Part shown: piece by piece, positions 26,769-34,971 of the stretch | Layout: every line of letters begins with the position of its first letter | How positions within the stretch are numbered: position 1 is the stretch's first letter | Notes under the pieces: generated by a model | What the model was told of the DNA's origin: nothing | Databases searched by the model: none | Seen by the model: the letters and a program-made list of their open reading frames with translations, nothing else | Assembly: GCF_006715635.1 (NCBI RefSeq) | Contig: NZ_VFNP01000002.1 | Span: forward strand, 124,001-188,000 | Source of the DNA: Streptomyces sp. SLBN-118 | GTDB taxonomy: Bacteria > Actinomycetota > Actinomycetes > Streptomycetales > Streptomycetaceae | DNA: 64,000 nt | Reading direction: 5' to 3' | Made by a program: the position numbers and the translations under genes

Positions 26769-28004
26769 CTAGACCGCGGGGTGCGGATGGCGTTCTTGGA
26801 CTTCGTCCGGGTTCTCCTCCTCACGGCCGGGCGTGCGCAGGTTCCAGCGCCGGATGACGAACCGGAACACCACGTAGTAGAGGGCCGCGTAGCCCAGGCC
26901 GATGGGGATCAGCAGCAGGGGATGGGTGGCCTTGCCCCAGTTGAGGACGTAGTCGATGAGGCCGGAGGAGAAGGTGAATCCGTGGTGGATGCCGAGGGCG
27001 TTGACCAGGGCCAGGGAAGTGCCGGTCAGCACGGCGTGTACGAGGTACAGCGGCCAGGCGACGAAGAGGAAGGAGAACTCGATCGGCTCGGTGATGCCGG
27101 TGAGAAAGCTGGTGAGCCCGGCCGAGAGCATGATGCCGCCGACAGCCTTGCGGTGCTCGGGGCGCGCTTCGCGCCAGATGGCCGCGGCTGCGGCCGGAAG
27201 AGCGAACATCATGATGGGAAAGAAGCCGGTCATGAAGATGCCTGCCCCGGGGTCACCTGCGAAGAACCGGTTCAGGTCGCCGTGGGCGCCGTGGTAGCCG
27301 CCGAGGATGAACCACACCACGGAGTTGAGAATGTGGTGCAGGCCGAGCGGGATCAGCAGCTTGTTCGCGGTTCCGTAGATTCCGCCGCCGATGACGCTGT
27401 TCGCGTCGACGGCCTCACCGATCGAGGTGAGGCCGTTGTTGAACAGGGGGTAGATGAGGCTCATCAGGACCCCGAGAACGACAGCGGCCACCGCCGTGAG
27501 GATGGGGACCAGTCGCCGGCCACTGAAGAATCCCAGATAGGGCGGGAGCGTGGTGCGGTAGAAGCGCTGCCACAGCATCGCGGCCAGCAGCCCGATGACG
27601 ATGCCGCCCAGGACCCCGAAATTGACCACCGCCTGCTCCCCACCAAGGTCCGTTTGGCCTCTGAGGACGATGGGCGACATAGCCGTGAAGACACCGTCCA
27701 GGACGAGGTACCCGACCACAGCGGCGAGAGCGGTGGAACCGTCCGCCTTCTTCGCGAACCCGATGGCGATACCGACAGCAAAGATCAGCGGCAGGTGCGT
27801 GAACAGAGCTCCGCCGGCGGCCGAAATGACGTGTGCGGTGTCCTCGAACCCGGAGAACCTGCCCAGAACATCGTCCTGCCCCAGCCGCAGCAGGAGACCT
27901 GCGGCGGGGAGCGTGGCGATCGGCAGCATCAGGCTGCGGCCGAGCTTCTGCAGGCCCGCCAGGCCCGGGCGGCGGCCGGCGGATGGGGATGTACTGGTGC
28001 TCAT
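26769..28004 (-). CDS. PTS EIIC, glucose/N-acetylglucosamine family
   Basis: A 411-residue membrane transporter of the glucose superfamily. Motifs: LGRSLMLPIATLPAAGLLLR near the start, IGFAKKADGSTALAAVVGYL, GIYGTANKLLIPLGLHHILN, and GITEPIEFSFLFVA, the sugar-binding signature. It has about ten hydrophobic segments. ATG 28004 lies after an in-frame open stretch. No EIIA or EIIB domain is fused; the matching EIIB frame lies at 29287. With nagB and a kinase in the operon, GlcNAc is the best guess (NagE2-like). The operator at 28109 lies about 105 bases upstream. Confidence 0.85.
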   Translation of the reverse strand: MSTSTSPSAGRRPGLAGLQKLGRSLMLPIATLPAAGLLLRLGQDDVLGRFSGFEDTAHVISAAGGALFTHLPLIFAVGIAIGFAKKADGSTALAAVVGYLVLDGVFTAMSPIVLRGQTDLGGEQAVVNFGVLGGIVIGLLAAMLWQRFYRTTLPPYLGFFSGRRLVPILTAVAAVVLGVLMSLIYPLFNNGLTSIGEAVDANSVIGGGIYGTANKLLIPLGLHHILNSVVWFILGGYHGAHGDLNRFFAGDPGAGIFMTGFFPIMMFALPAAAAAIWREARPEHRKAVGGIMLSAGLTSFLTGITEPIEFSFLFVAWPLYLVHAVLTGTSLALVNALGIHHGFTFSSGLIDYVLNWGKATHPLLLIPIGLGYAALYYVVFRFVIRRWNLRTPGREEENPDEVQERHPHPAV

Positions 28005-28108
28005 GACGACCTCAAAGGGTGTGCAGGAGGGGCGGGAGCGCAAAAGGAACCAGGGCGGGAACCCAGCCCAGGACGACTGAAACAATCAATGAACAGGACC
28101 GGTAATAC

Positions 28109-28122
28109 CTGGTCATGACCAG
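28109..28122. promoter_or_regulatory. GntR/DasR-like operator upstream of the PTS operon
   Basis: Perfect 14-bp palindrome CTGGTCATGACCAG, close to the known DasR (dre) consensus ACTGGTCTAGACCACT. It sits about 105 bases upstream of the EIIC start and 224 bases before the divergent gntR gene. One of four such sites in the window. Confidence 0.7.
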
Positions 28123-28284
28123 TTGCGGAACAGCATGGCCTCGCCGTTGCGCGAGTGTCAATGCTTACGGCGGTCCGACATCGGAGAAAAGAACGGCACT
28201 ATCCGTGGGGCCGCCGGCGCCTCCAGTCGGAGAGCACGACAGGACCACGCCGAGGGGCGAACGGTAAGGTAGATGCGTGATGCA

Positions 28285-28302
28285 TACTGGTAATAACCAG
28301 TA
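28285..28302. promoter_or_regulatory. GntR operator in front of the gntR gene
   Basis: Palindrome TACTGGTAATAACCAGTA, 44 bases upstream of the regulator start codon. It would allow autoregulation. The remaining intergenic sequence (28005-28345) shows no other feature. Confidence 0.7.
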
Positions 28303-28345
28303 GGGGAGGCCATCGCGCCTCTCCCGGACCGAGAGTGGGGTCGCA

Positions 28346-29071
28346 GTGGCTCAGCAGATTGTCGCCAAGGGCATGTTGCCCAAGCACGCACAGCTCCGCG
28401 CGATCCTGGTCGACATGTGCACCAATCAGCTGTCACCCGGCGACGCACTGCCCAGCGAGCGCCAACTGTGCCTCGACCACGGGGTCAGCCGCGTGACGGT
28501 GCGCGAAGCGCTCGGACAGCTCGTGGCCGAGGGCCTGGCCGTCCGCGTCCACGGGCGCGGGACCTTCGTGGCCGAGCGGGCGTACCGTTCGGAACTCCGC
28601 CTGGCCTCGTTCCACGAGGACATGCGCCGCCTCGGCCTGGAGCCGGGCACTGTCGTCCTGTCCATCGGCCAGGACACCCCCTCCCCCGCCTCCACCACGG
28701 CACTGCAGATGAGCGAGAAGCAGAAGGCATGGCACGTCCGCCGCCTCCGGCTGGCCGACGGAACGCCCATCTCCATCGACGATGCGTGGTACAGCGCCGA
28801 TCTCTTGCCGGATCTGGACCGCGTGGACTTCACGATCTCGATCTACGAAACGCTGGCCACACGCTTCGGATATCCCATCGACCGCGCGGAGCAGACGGTC
28901 GGGGCCGGGCCGGCCTCTTCAGAGACAGCCGCACTGCTGGGCATTCACAAAGACGCTTCCGTCATGACCTTCGACCGGATCGCCTACAGCGGCGGCCAGC
29001 CCATTGAGCACGCGTACTCATGGTTCCGCGCCGACCGGTACCAGCTACACATGACGCTCACCGACCGGTGA
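28346..29071 (+). CDS. GntR-family (HutC/UTRA) regulator, DasR-like
   Basis: A 241-residue regulator. The N-terminal GntR winged helix contains PSERQLCLDHGVSRVTVREAL and GLAVRVHGRGTFVAE. The C-terminal UTRA ligand domain contains SFHEDMRRLGLEPGT, PISIDDAWYSADLLPDL and AYSWFRADRY. DasR-type UTRA regulators sense sugar phosphates such as GlcN-6-P. Here the gene lies between two PTS units, each with an ACTGGT/ACCAGT palindrome, so it most likely represses both, itself, and the dehydrogenase/ABC operon at 39 kb. Start chosen at the annotated ATG/GTG with the usual N-terminal helix. Confidence 0.85.
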   Translation: MAQQIVAKGMLPKHAQLRAILVDMCTNQLSPGDALPSERQLCLDHGVSRVTVREALGQLVAEGLAVRVHGRGTFVAERAYRSELRLASFHEDMRRLGLEPGTVVLSIGQDTPSPASTTALQMSEKQKAWHVRRLRLADGTPISIDDAWYSADLLPDLDRVDFTISIYETLATRFGYPIDRAEQTVGAGPASSETAALLGIHKDASVMTFDRIAYSGGQPIEHAYSWFRADRYQLHMTLTDR

Positions 29072-29211
29072 CTCAGCAGCCTCCGAAAACCGCCTGAGGC
29101 AAGCAGACCAGACCACGCCCTCACCATCTCATGATTTGGCATGAGCATGATCTATTCTCGCTCGGCCTCCCGGCATTGCGCCAGGACACACAGAGAGGTA
29201 CTGTCTAGTTA

Positions 29212-29231
29212 TTACTGGTTACTACCAGTAA
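29212..29231. promoter_or_regulatory. GntR operator in front of the EIIB-HAD-dehydrogenase operon
   Basis: Palindrome TTACTGGTTACTACCAGTAA, the longest of the four sites (8-bp arms around TACT). It lies 55 bases upstream of the EIIB frame. Confidence 0.75.
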
Positions 29232-29286
29232 GGATGAGGCGCGGTGGAAACGTCGCAGCCACACGTGATCTATTGGGAGGGGACTG

Positions 29287-29517
29287 ATGTCCAAAACGCG
29301 GCTGATCGTCGAAGAGCTCGGCGGGGTCGACAATGTCGCCGACATCGAGGCCTGCATCTCCAGGCTCCGCACCGAAGTGAACGACGCGGACGCCCGTCGA
29401 CGTCGAGGCCCTCAAGAAGGCCGGAGCTCACAGGGTCCTCGTCGCGGCCTGCATCGTGCAGGTCGTCGTCGCCCCGAAGCGGAGTGCCTGGCCGAGGACA
29501 TCAAGGAGATGCTGTGA
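29287..29517 (+). pseudogene. PTS EIIB (glucose/GlcNAc type) with two compensating frameshifts
   Basis: The frame opens as EIIB: LGGVDNVADIEACISRLR with the phosphorylated Cys23. From about 29395 the expected sequence VDVEALKKAGAHRVLVAACI, then VQVVVAP is found in the +1 frame up to about 29475. After that ECLAEDIKEML returns in the first frame to the TGA at 29515-29517. So one inserted and one lost base flank about 80 nucleotides. The ribosome would make a 76-residue protein with a scrambled middle, probably inactive. Sequencing error is possible. Confidence 0.75.
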
Positions 29518-29639
29518 GCCTCGCCGTCTACGCCCTCATGTCCGTCGTGCTCGACTCCCAGCCCGGATCCGCGCAACGGCCGCCTGAAACCGGCCTGATC
29601 CAGGCCGGAGCACTCATGTTCAGCTCGGCCGCGTCGTGA
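29514..29639 (+). CDS. Small coupled ORF of unknown function
   Basis: A 41-residue frame starting with GTG inside the EIIB stop (GTGA) and ending TGA inside the start of the HAD gene (GTGA). The sequence begins VSLAVYALMSVVLDSQPG and has no recognised family. Coupling on both sides suggests it is, or was, translated; it may be the remnant of a longer gene. Confidence 0.4.
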   Translation: MSLAVYALMSVVLDSQPGSAQRPPETGLIQAGALMFSSAAS

Positions 29640-30379
29640 CCGCCGCCGACATCCGCCACACACAGAGGTCCGGCCCAGCGTGCGAGGCAGTCCTCATGGA
29701 CCTGGACGGCACCCTGGTGATCAGCGAGGACGTGCACCGGCGTGCCTGGCAAGCGTTCTTCGATACGTGGGGCGTGGCCGTCACCGACGCCGACTACGAG
29801 CAGCACTACATGGGACGGCGCCCCAGCGACGTCATCATGGGCGTGCCGGGACCCTGGTCGGGGACAGACGCGGCCGCCGCTCTCGCCACCATGACTGCCT
29901 TCACACTGGAACATGCCGACAGCGTGAGGGTCGTACCCGGCGCCGCCGCTCTCATCCGACAGCTACGCGTGAAGTACCCCCTATCCGTCGTCACCAGCGC
30001 CGGAGCCGCTTGGGCCCAGCACCTCCTCAACGACGTCCTCGACGTGCGCGACCTGGTCGACGTGGTCATCACCTCCGAGGAAATCACCTGCGGCAAGCCG
30101 TCACCCGAGGGCTACTTGAAAGCCTGCGCGGCCCTGCGGGCACGGCCTGAACAGTGCGTCGCCTTCGAGGATTCGCCCTCGGGAATCCGGGCGCTCGTCG
30201 CGGCCGGTGTGCGAGACATCGTCGGTGTCACGACGACCACCGCCGCAGCCGATCTCACCCGCGCCGGAGCACGCTGGACAGTTCCCGATCTCACCTCCCG
30301 ACGCCTACAGAACATACGCAGCTCCATCAGCGCAAAAACGGCGGCCCGGGGACGCGACGACCAGGAGGTTGACGGATGA
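29636..30379 (+). CDS. HAD-superfamily sugar-phosphate phosphatase / beta-phosphoglucomutase-like
   Basis: A 247-residue HAD subfamily IA protein. Motif I LMDLDGTLVISEDVHRRAW (nucleophile and acid Asp), motif II VTSAGAAW, motif III EEITCGKPSPEGYL (Lys) and motif IV AFEDSPSGIRALVAAG are all intact, with an alpha-helical cap after motif I. Such proteins hydrolyse or isomerise sugar phosphates. GTG 29636 overlaps the small ORF, and the TGA overlaps the next gene (ATGA), so it belongs to the dehydrogenase operon. Confidence 0.85.
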   Translation: MTAADIRHTQRSGPACEAVLMDLDGTLVISEDVHRRAWQAFFDTWGVAVTDADYEQHYMGRRPSDVIMGVPGPWSGTDAAAALATMTAFTLEHADSVRVVPGAAALIRQLRVKYPLSVVTSAGAAWAQHLLNDVLDVRDLVDVVITSEEITCGKPSPEGYLKACAALRARPEQCVAFEDSPSGIRALVAAGVRDIVGVTTTTAAADLTRAGARWTVPDLTSRRLQNIRSSISAKTAARGRDDQEVDG

Positions 30380-31416
30380 AGAGACTCGACGTGGCCGTGA
30401 TCGGTGCCGGATTCATTGCGCGGACCCACTTGCCGGCCTGGATCGCCCTCGGGGCACGAGTGCGCGTCTATTCATCCGACGGCCAAGCCGCCCGCCTCGC
30501 CGAAGAGTTCGCAATCACCGAGACCTCCACCCTCGAAGAGGCGCTGGAGTGGGCCACGGTCGTTGACATCTGCACCCCCACTCCCACCCATCGTGACATT
30601 GCTCTGGCCGCCTTTGAGGCGGAGGCGGACGTACTGTGCGAGAAACCGATCTCGCTCACCCCGGCGGATGCTCTGGAGATGACGAACGCCGCAGAGGAAG
30701 CAGGTCGTCAGCTCTACCCCGCACACGTCGTACGGTTTTTCCCCGCCTACGTCCGGCTCCACGAGGCCATCAACTCCGGTGCGCTCGGCCGCGTTGCGGT
30801 GGCCCGCTTCACCCGCACCGGCCGCTATCCGTCATGGAGTTCCTGGTTCGCGGACACCGCGCTCTCCGGCGGCATCGTGACCGACCAGATGCTCCACGAC
30901 ATGGACATCGCCAGGTGGCTGTTCGGGGAAGTCGTCACCGTCCACGCCACCCAGCACGGCCACCTCACCGCACCCGCACCCGCACCCGCACCCGCACCCG
31001 AGGGGGCCGTGGCCACCGGCAGCGCAACCCTCACCCACGCTGGCGGCGTCATCTCGCAGGTCCTGGGCGTCTGGGCACCACCGGACACGCCGTTCCGCTA
31101 CACCTTCCATGTCGCCGGCTCCAACGGCACCCTCACCCACCACTCGCTCGCCCACCCGTCGCTGCGCCTGATCGGCAAAGCCGGCGCCGAAGCCGACGGC
31201 GTTCCCAGCGCCGACTTCGGTGAGGACCCGTTCGCCACTCAGATCCGCGAGTTCGCAGCCGCGTTCCAGGGCGGCCCCGCCCCCCGTGTCAGCGCATTGG
31301 ATGGTGTGGCAGCCGTTCGTATCGCCGCTGCCGCGCGCCAGTCCGCGGCGACCGGCCGGGCCGTTGCGGTCGAAGACACGTCTCCGCAGCAGCTCATGGA
31401 AAGAAGGCACCGATGA
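30376..31416 (+). CDS. Gfo/Idh/MocA-family oxidoreductase
   Basis: A 346-residue NAD(P)-dependent sugar or cyclitol dehydrogenase. The Rossmann start is VAVIGAGFIARTHLPAW, the family motif is CEKPISLTPADALEM (Glu-Lys-Pro), and VTDQMLHDMDIARWLFG carries the catalytic Asp/His pair. After residue 197 an Ala-Pro run (APAPAPAP) encoded by five GCACCC copies makes a proline-rich loop not usual in the family. Overlaps by 4 bases with the genes on both sides. Substrate unknown; possible roles include inositol or amino-sugar epimer oxidation. Confidence 0.85.
   Translation: MKRLDVAVIGAGFIARTHLPAWIALGARVRVYSSDGQAARLAEEFAITETSTLEEALEWATVVDICTPTPTHRDIALAAFEAEADVLCEKPISLTPADALEMTNAAEEAGRQLYPAHVVRFFPAYVRLHEAINSGALGRVAVARFTRTGRYPSWSSWFADTALSGGIVTDQMLHDMDIARWLFGEVVTVHATQHGHLTAPAPAPAPAPEGAVATGSATLTHAGGVISQVLGVWAPPDTPFRYTFHVAGSNGTLTHHSLAHPSLRLIGKAGAEADGVPSADFGEDPFATQIREFAAAFQGGPAPRVSALDGVAAVRIAAAARQSAATGRAVAVEDTSPQQLMERRHR
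30970..30999 (+). repeat. Five tandem copies of GCACCC inside a dehydrogenase gene
   Basis: Six-base unit repeated five times without error, coding for alternating Ala-Pro. Such repeats can change copy number by slippage, altering the length of the loop but not the frame. Confidence 0.85.
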
Positions 31417-32432
31417 AGATCGCCGTCCTGTCCTTCGCCCATGTTCACGCCACAAGGTACATACAGCTACTGCGCGATCGCAGCGACGTCGAGCTCATCA
31501 CCACCGACCCCGATGCCCCGCCCGGCGACCCGACGCGCGGAAAGGCCCTGGCCGACGAGCTCGGCGTCACCTACAGGGCCGGCTACGAGGAAGCCTTCGC
31601 AGAGCGCCCCCGAGCCGTCATCGTCACCAGCGAGAACACACGGCACCGGCAGCTGGTCGAACAAGGCGCCGCCGCGGGCGCACACGTCCTGTGCGAGAAA
31701 CCTATAGCCACCACCGAAGATGACGCACGCGCCATGATCAATGCCTGTGAGCAGGCCGGGGTCAGCCTCATGACCGCATATCCCGTTCGCTTCCACCCGG
31801 CATTCGCCGCACTGCGCCGCACCCTCGCCGAAGGCTGGCTCGGATCCCTCCTCAGCGTCCACGGCGTCAACAACTCCTCAGCTCCTGGCCTGGATCGCCC
31901 GTGGTTCGCCGATCCCGCCCTCGCGGGAGGCGGCGCCGTCATTGACCACACCGTGCACATCGCAGACCTTCTGGACGTCCTCCTCGACGGCGAACAGCCC
32001 ACACAGGTCTACGCCGTCGCCAACACACTCCTGGCACAAGGCGGAGCGGACGAACCAAAAGTGGAATCTGCCGGTCTCCTCACCCTCACCTACGCCCGCG
32101 GGCTCGTCGCCACCATCGACTGCAGCTGGAGCCACCCGTCCACCCACCCGACCTGGGGAGGCCTGACGCTCACCTGCGTAGGGGATCGCGCCCTCGCCGA
32201 ATTCGATGCCTTCCCGCCGCTCCTCGATGGCTATGACACCACCCAGGCCACCTCCCGCTGGGAACACGGCACCATCGACCTCGACGCAGCCATGCTCGAC
32301 AGCTTCCTCGCTGCCGCTCGCACCGGCCAAAGAGCCCACCCCGACGGCGAGACCGGACTACGCACCCTCCGAACCGTCCTGGCCGCCTACGAATCCCTAC
32401 GGACCGGACAACCCGTAGCCACGGCGGCTTGA
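31413..32432 (+). CDS. Gfo/Idh/MocA-family oxidoreductase
   Basis: A 339-residue member of the same superfamily as its upstream neighbour. It starts MKIAVLSFAHVHATRYIQLL, with a less classical GxGxxG, like dehydrogenases of the 'FAHVHA' subgroup. CEKPIATTEDDARAM and VIDHTVHIADLLDVLLDG supply the Lys and His. It overlaps the previous gene (ATGA) and ends the operon. The leftward gene at 37108 is similar in its start (GFLGCAHVHAATY), so the two operons each encode a pair of one classical and one 'AHVHA' enzyme. Confidence 0.85.
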   Translation: MKIAVLSFAHVHATRYIQLLRDRSDVELITTDPDAPPGDPTRGKALADELGVTYRAGYEEAFAERPRAVIVTSENTRHRQLVEQGAAAGAHVLCEKPIATTEDDARAMINACEQAGVSLMTAYPVRFHPAFAALRRTLAEGWLGSLLSVHGVNNSSAPGLDRPWFADPALAGGGAVIDHTVHIADLLDVLLDGEQPTQVYAVANTLLAQGGADEPKVESAGLLTLTYARGLVATIDCSWSHPSTHPTWGGLTLTCVGDRALAEFDAFPPLLDGYDTTQATSRWEHGTIDLDAAMLDSFLAAARTGQRAHPDGETGLRTLRTVLAAYESLRTGQPVATAA

Positions 32433-32476
32433 GCTGGGCCCTCCCCCGCTCAAGTTCCCGCGACCGGGTCCGCAGG

Positions 32477-33178
32477 TCATTGCTTCTCGGAGGCAGCTGC
32501 GAGATGGCGGCGGCAGAGGTCGACGGCCGTGACGTGGGGTTTGTGCAGCGCATCGCTGTAGAGCCGCATCTCACGAGCTGCTCGGTCGAGGTGCTGCCAG
32601 AAGGTGAGCGGCAGGTCGACGTCATCACCGAGGGTCACGCGCCTTTCGCACCTACCTGTTGGAGCGGCAGGCTCGACGCCCGCTATTTGATGCTGAAGAC
32701 TGCCGAGGATGCCTGTCCCTCGCCGAATTCCCATCCGGCTATCGGCTTGTGACCGGGCAGGGCGGCGATCCGGCTGAATTCGCCAGGGGATCTGCCGGCC
32801 AAGGTAGTACGCACCGTCGCAGCGTGCGTCCTCCTCCGTCAGAGACAGCATCCGAAGGTGGCCGCGCAACCGGGTGTCCGAGATCCGGCGCAGGTTCCTC
32901 TCCCACTCCGGCTCCACCTCAGCCTCGTCCAGCAACCCGACGAGGCTGCCTGGGCCGCCCATGGTCCATGTAGCGGCACGCATCGCGTCGAACAACGTTC
33001 CGTCAGTGCCGATCCGCACAAGCAACGTCGCCATTCCCACGAGCTCATCGCTGCCGACCCCGTCCAGGCCCTCGCCGTGCGCGGCAAGCGCACGCGCAGA
33101 GTCCATACCCGACACGGCCCGCTCTGATCCATCAGCAGCGACCGAGACCGCCCTCAGCACGACCGTACTCAAGTCCAC
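32477..33178 (-). CDS. Hypothetical protein, start uncertain
   Basis: A minus-strand frame with Streptomyces-like codon use that I do not recognise. It contains GSDELVGMATLLVRIGTDGT, WTMGGPGSLVGLLDEAEVEP and, near the end, TFWQHLDRAAREMRLYSDAL. The middle (RIQPDRRPARSQADSR) is less convincing and may hide a frameshift. Starts at GTG 33178 or ATG 33106 are possible; neither has a good ribosome site. It lies beyond the terminator of the ABC operon, so it would need its own promoter. Confidence 0.35.
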   Translation of the reverse strand: MDLSTVVLRAVSVAADGSERAVSGMDSARALAAHGEGLDGVGSDELVGMATLLVRIGTDGTLFDAMRAATWTMGGPGSLVGLLDEAEVEPEWERNLRRISDTRLRGHLRMLSLTEEDARCDGAYYLGRQIPWRIQPDRRPARSQADSRMGIRRGTGILGSLQHQIAGVEPAAPTGRCERRVTLGDDVDLPLTFWQHLDRAAREMRLYSDALHKPHVTAVDLCRRHLAAASEKQ

Positions 33179-33223
33179 CCCGCCGCTGACGTTTCTCTGT
33201 TGGTAGCGCGGGGCGACGCGGAT

Positions 33224-33266
33224 CGCCTCCTTGCAGGCCGCCGACAGGGCGGCCTGCAAGGAGGCG
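33224..33266 (-). terminator. Long perfect hairpin after the ABC operon
   Basis: A 16-bp perfect stem CGCCTCCTTGCAGGCC / GGCCTGCAAGGAGGCG around an 11-base loop, beginning 35 bases past the ATPase stop. It has no T-run. It should terminate or protect the 3' end of the leftward operon mRNA. Confidence 0.75.
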
Positions 33267-33300
33267 ACGTCGCTGATGAGGACTCGAGGGGCCGAATTAC

Positions 33301-34827
33301 TCAGGCGCCTTGCTGCAACGAGCCTGAGGAGATGAGCTGAACAAGTTGTGCGTGGGTGACGTCGGCCGAGGTGCCCTGCCATTCGGTTCGTCCTTGCCGT
33401 AGGACGTGGAAGCGGTCGCCGAGCGCGTACAGCTCTTCCAAGTCGTCCGAGACGACGAGGACGGCGGCGCCGGAGTCGGCGCGCTCGCGCAGCAGACGGT
33501 GGATCTGTGCCTTTGTGCCGATGTCGACGCCGGCCGTGGGCTGATCGATGACGAGCACGTCGGGATCGGCGGCGAACGTCTTGCCGAGGACGACCTTCTG
33601 CTGGTTGCCGCCGCTGAGTGTCGAGGCGTTGGCGTCGATGTCGCCCGGGGAGATTTCCAGGTCCTCGACGAGGCGGGTGCTCAGGCGCCGGACCGTGCCC
33701 CGTGGTACGACGCCCCAGCGGCCCAAGCGGCGGTGCATGGCCATGAGGCACAGGTTCCACGTCAGTGGTGCGGACAGGCTCAGTCCTTGGTGTTTGCGGT
33801 CCTCCGGTATGAGTGCCACGCCGTGGGCGATGGCTTGGCGCGGGGTTGGGAAGGTGACCTGGTTACCACGCAGGCGAAGGCGTCCGCTGGTGGGCTTTTC
33901 GGCACCGCTGAGCACTCTGCAGAGCCTGGTCCGGCCGGAGCCTACGAGACCGGCCACGCCCATGATCTCGCCTGCGCGCAGGCTGATGGTGACGTCGCGA
34001 AGGCGAGGTCCACAGCTGACCGAATCCGCTTCCAGGACGACGGGCTGCTCGTCGTCGGCGTGGTGGGAGGCGACCTCCTCGTCCAGGGTCTGTTTGAACT
34101 TCTTCCCCAGCATCAGCTCGGCCATCTGGACCACCGACAGGGACTTGGTCGGCTCCGACGCGATGGTCTTGCCGTTGCGCATCACCGTGAGCCAGTCGGT
34201 CGCCTCGCGGACCTCGTCGAGGAAGTGGGAGATGAACACCAGCCCCACGCCGCGGTCGGCCAGTTCGCGTACGACGCGGAACAGGGACTGCCGTTCGGCC
34301 TCGGACAGGCGGGCGGTCGGCTCGTCCATGACGAGCACCTTCACATCGTCCGCGAGGGCTTTCACGATCTCGATGCGTTGCCGAACGGCCGGGCTGAGTG
34401 TGCCAACGCTTGCGTCGAGGCTCTCGCCGATCTCGATGCCGACCCGCTCGACCAGGGCCTTTGCCCGGCTGTGGACTGCCCGTCGGCTGTATCGCCACCG
34501 TCCGGGCTCCTGTCCGAGGAGAAGGTTTTCGGCGATGGTCATCTCGGACACCAGGCTGAACTCCTGGTGGATGACAGCGATTCCCTCCGCTCTGGAGCGG
34601 CGTGGGCTGCCCAGCGTCGCGCGCTTGCCATCGATGGTGATCACGCCACCGTGGTCTGGGTACAGTCCGGCCAACGTCTTCACCAGGGTCGACTTTCCCG
34701 CACCGTTCTGTCCGATGAGTCCGTGGGCCTGTCCGGCGCGCACCTGAAAGTCGACGTGATCGAGCACCATGGCAGGACCGAACCGTTTGGTTACGCCCGA
34801 GAGCTGGAGCCTGATGTCGCTGGGCAT
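33301..34827 (-). CDS. Ribose-type sugar ABC importer ATPase (two-domain)
   Basis: A 508-residue RbsA/XylG-like protein with two nucleotide-binding domains. Domain 1 has Walker A GQNGAGKST (39-47), Walker B VLVMDEPTA and a reduced signature (TLSPAVRQRIEI). Domain 2 has a modified P-loop GLVGSGRTRLCR, signature LSGGNQQKVVLGK and Walker B VLVIDQPTAG. This asymmetry is normal for carbohydrate uptake family 2. It is the last gene of the leftward operon, 144 bases downstream of the binding protein and separated from it by a hairpin. Confidence 0.9.
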   Translation of the reverse strand: MPSDIRLQLSGVTKRFGPAMVLDHVDFQVRAGQAHGLIGQNGAGKSTLVKTLAGLYPDHGGVITIDGKRATLGSPRRSRAEGIAVIHQEFSLVSEMTIAENLLLGQEPGRWRYSRRAVHSRAKALVERVGIEIGESLDASVGTLSPAVRQRIEIVKALADDVKVLVMDEPTARLSEAERQSLFRVVRELADRGVGLVFISHFLDEVREATDWLTVMRNGKTIASEPTKSLSVVQMAELMLGKKFKQTLDEEVASHHADDEQPVVLEADSVSCGPRLRDVTISLRAGEIMGVAGLVGSGRTRLCRVLSGAEKPTSGRLRLRGNQVTFPTPRQAIAHGVALIPEDRKHQGLSLSAPLTWNLCLMAMHRRLGRWGVVPRGTVRRLSTRLVEDLEISPGDIDANASTLSGGNQQKVVLGKTFAADPDVLVIDQPTAGVDIGTKAQIHRLLRERADSGAAVLVVSDDLEELYALGDRFHVLRQGRTEWQGTSADVTHAQLVQLISSGSLQQGA

Positions 34828-34923
34828 GGATACTCATTCCTCTGTATGCGTTGGCGTGTCTGAACCGCGCGGAGATTCCGCGGTGGGAGATCGGCCGAGC
34901 CTGCCGGTGGGGCAGGGAGGCCA

Positions 34924-34964
34924 GCCCTGCGCGCCTGCGGTGCGAGATGGCAGGCGCGCAGGGC
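34924..34964 (-). promoter_or_regulatory. Intercistronic hairpin after the binding-protein gene
   Basis: A 15-bp perfect stem GCCCTGCGCGCCTGC / GCAGGCGCGCAGGGC with an 11-base loop, 8 bases beyond the binding-protein stop. Placed between binding protein and ATPase in one operon, it likely stabilises the upstream message or partly terminates transcription, giving more binding protein than ATPase. Confidence 0.75.
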
Positions 34965-34971
34965 CATCAGG

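Noticed and set aside
30970..30999. Possible CRISPR or VNTR locus
   Set aside because: It is a simple six-base repeat inside a coding gene, kept in frame; only a loop-length effect is likely.
33406..34863. 485-codon plus-strand frame opposite the ABC ATPase
   Set aside because: Walker and signature motifs are on the minus strand, so this is its shadow.
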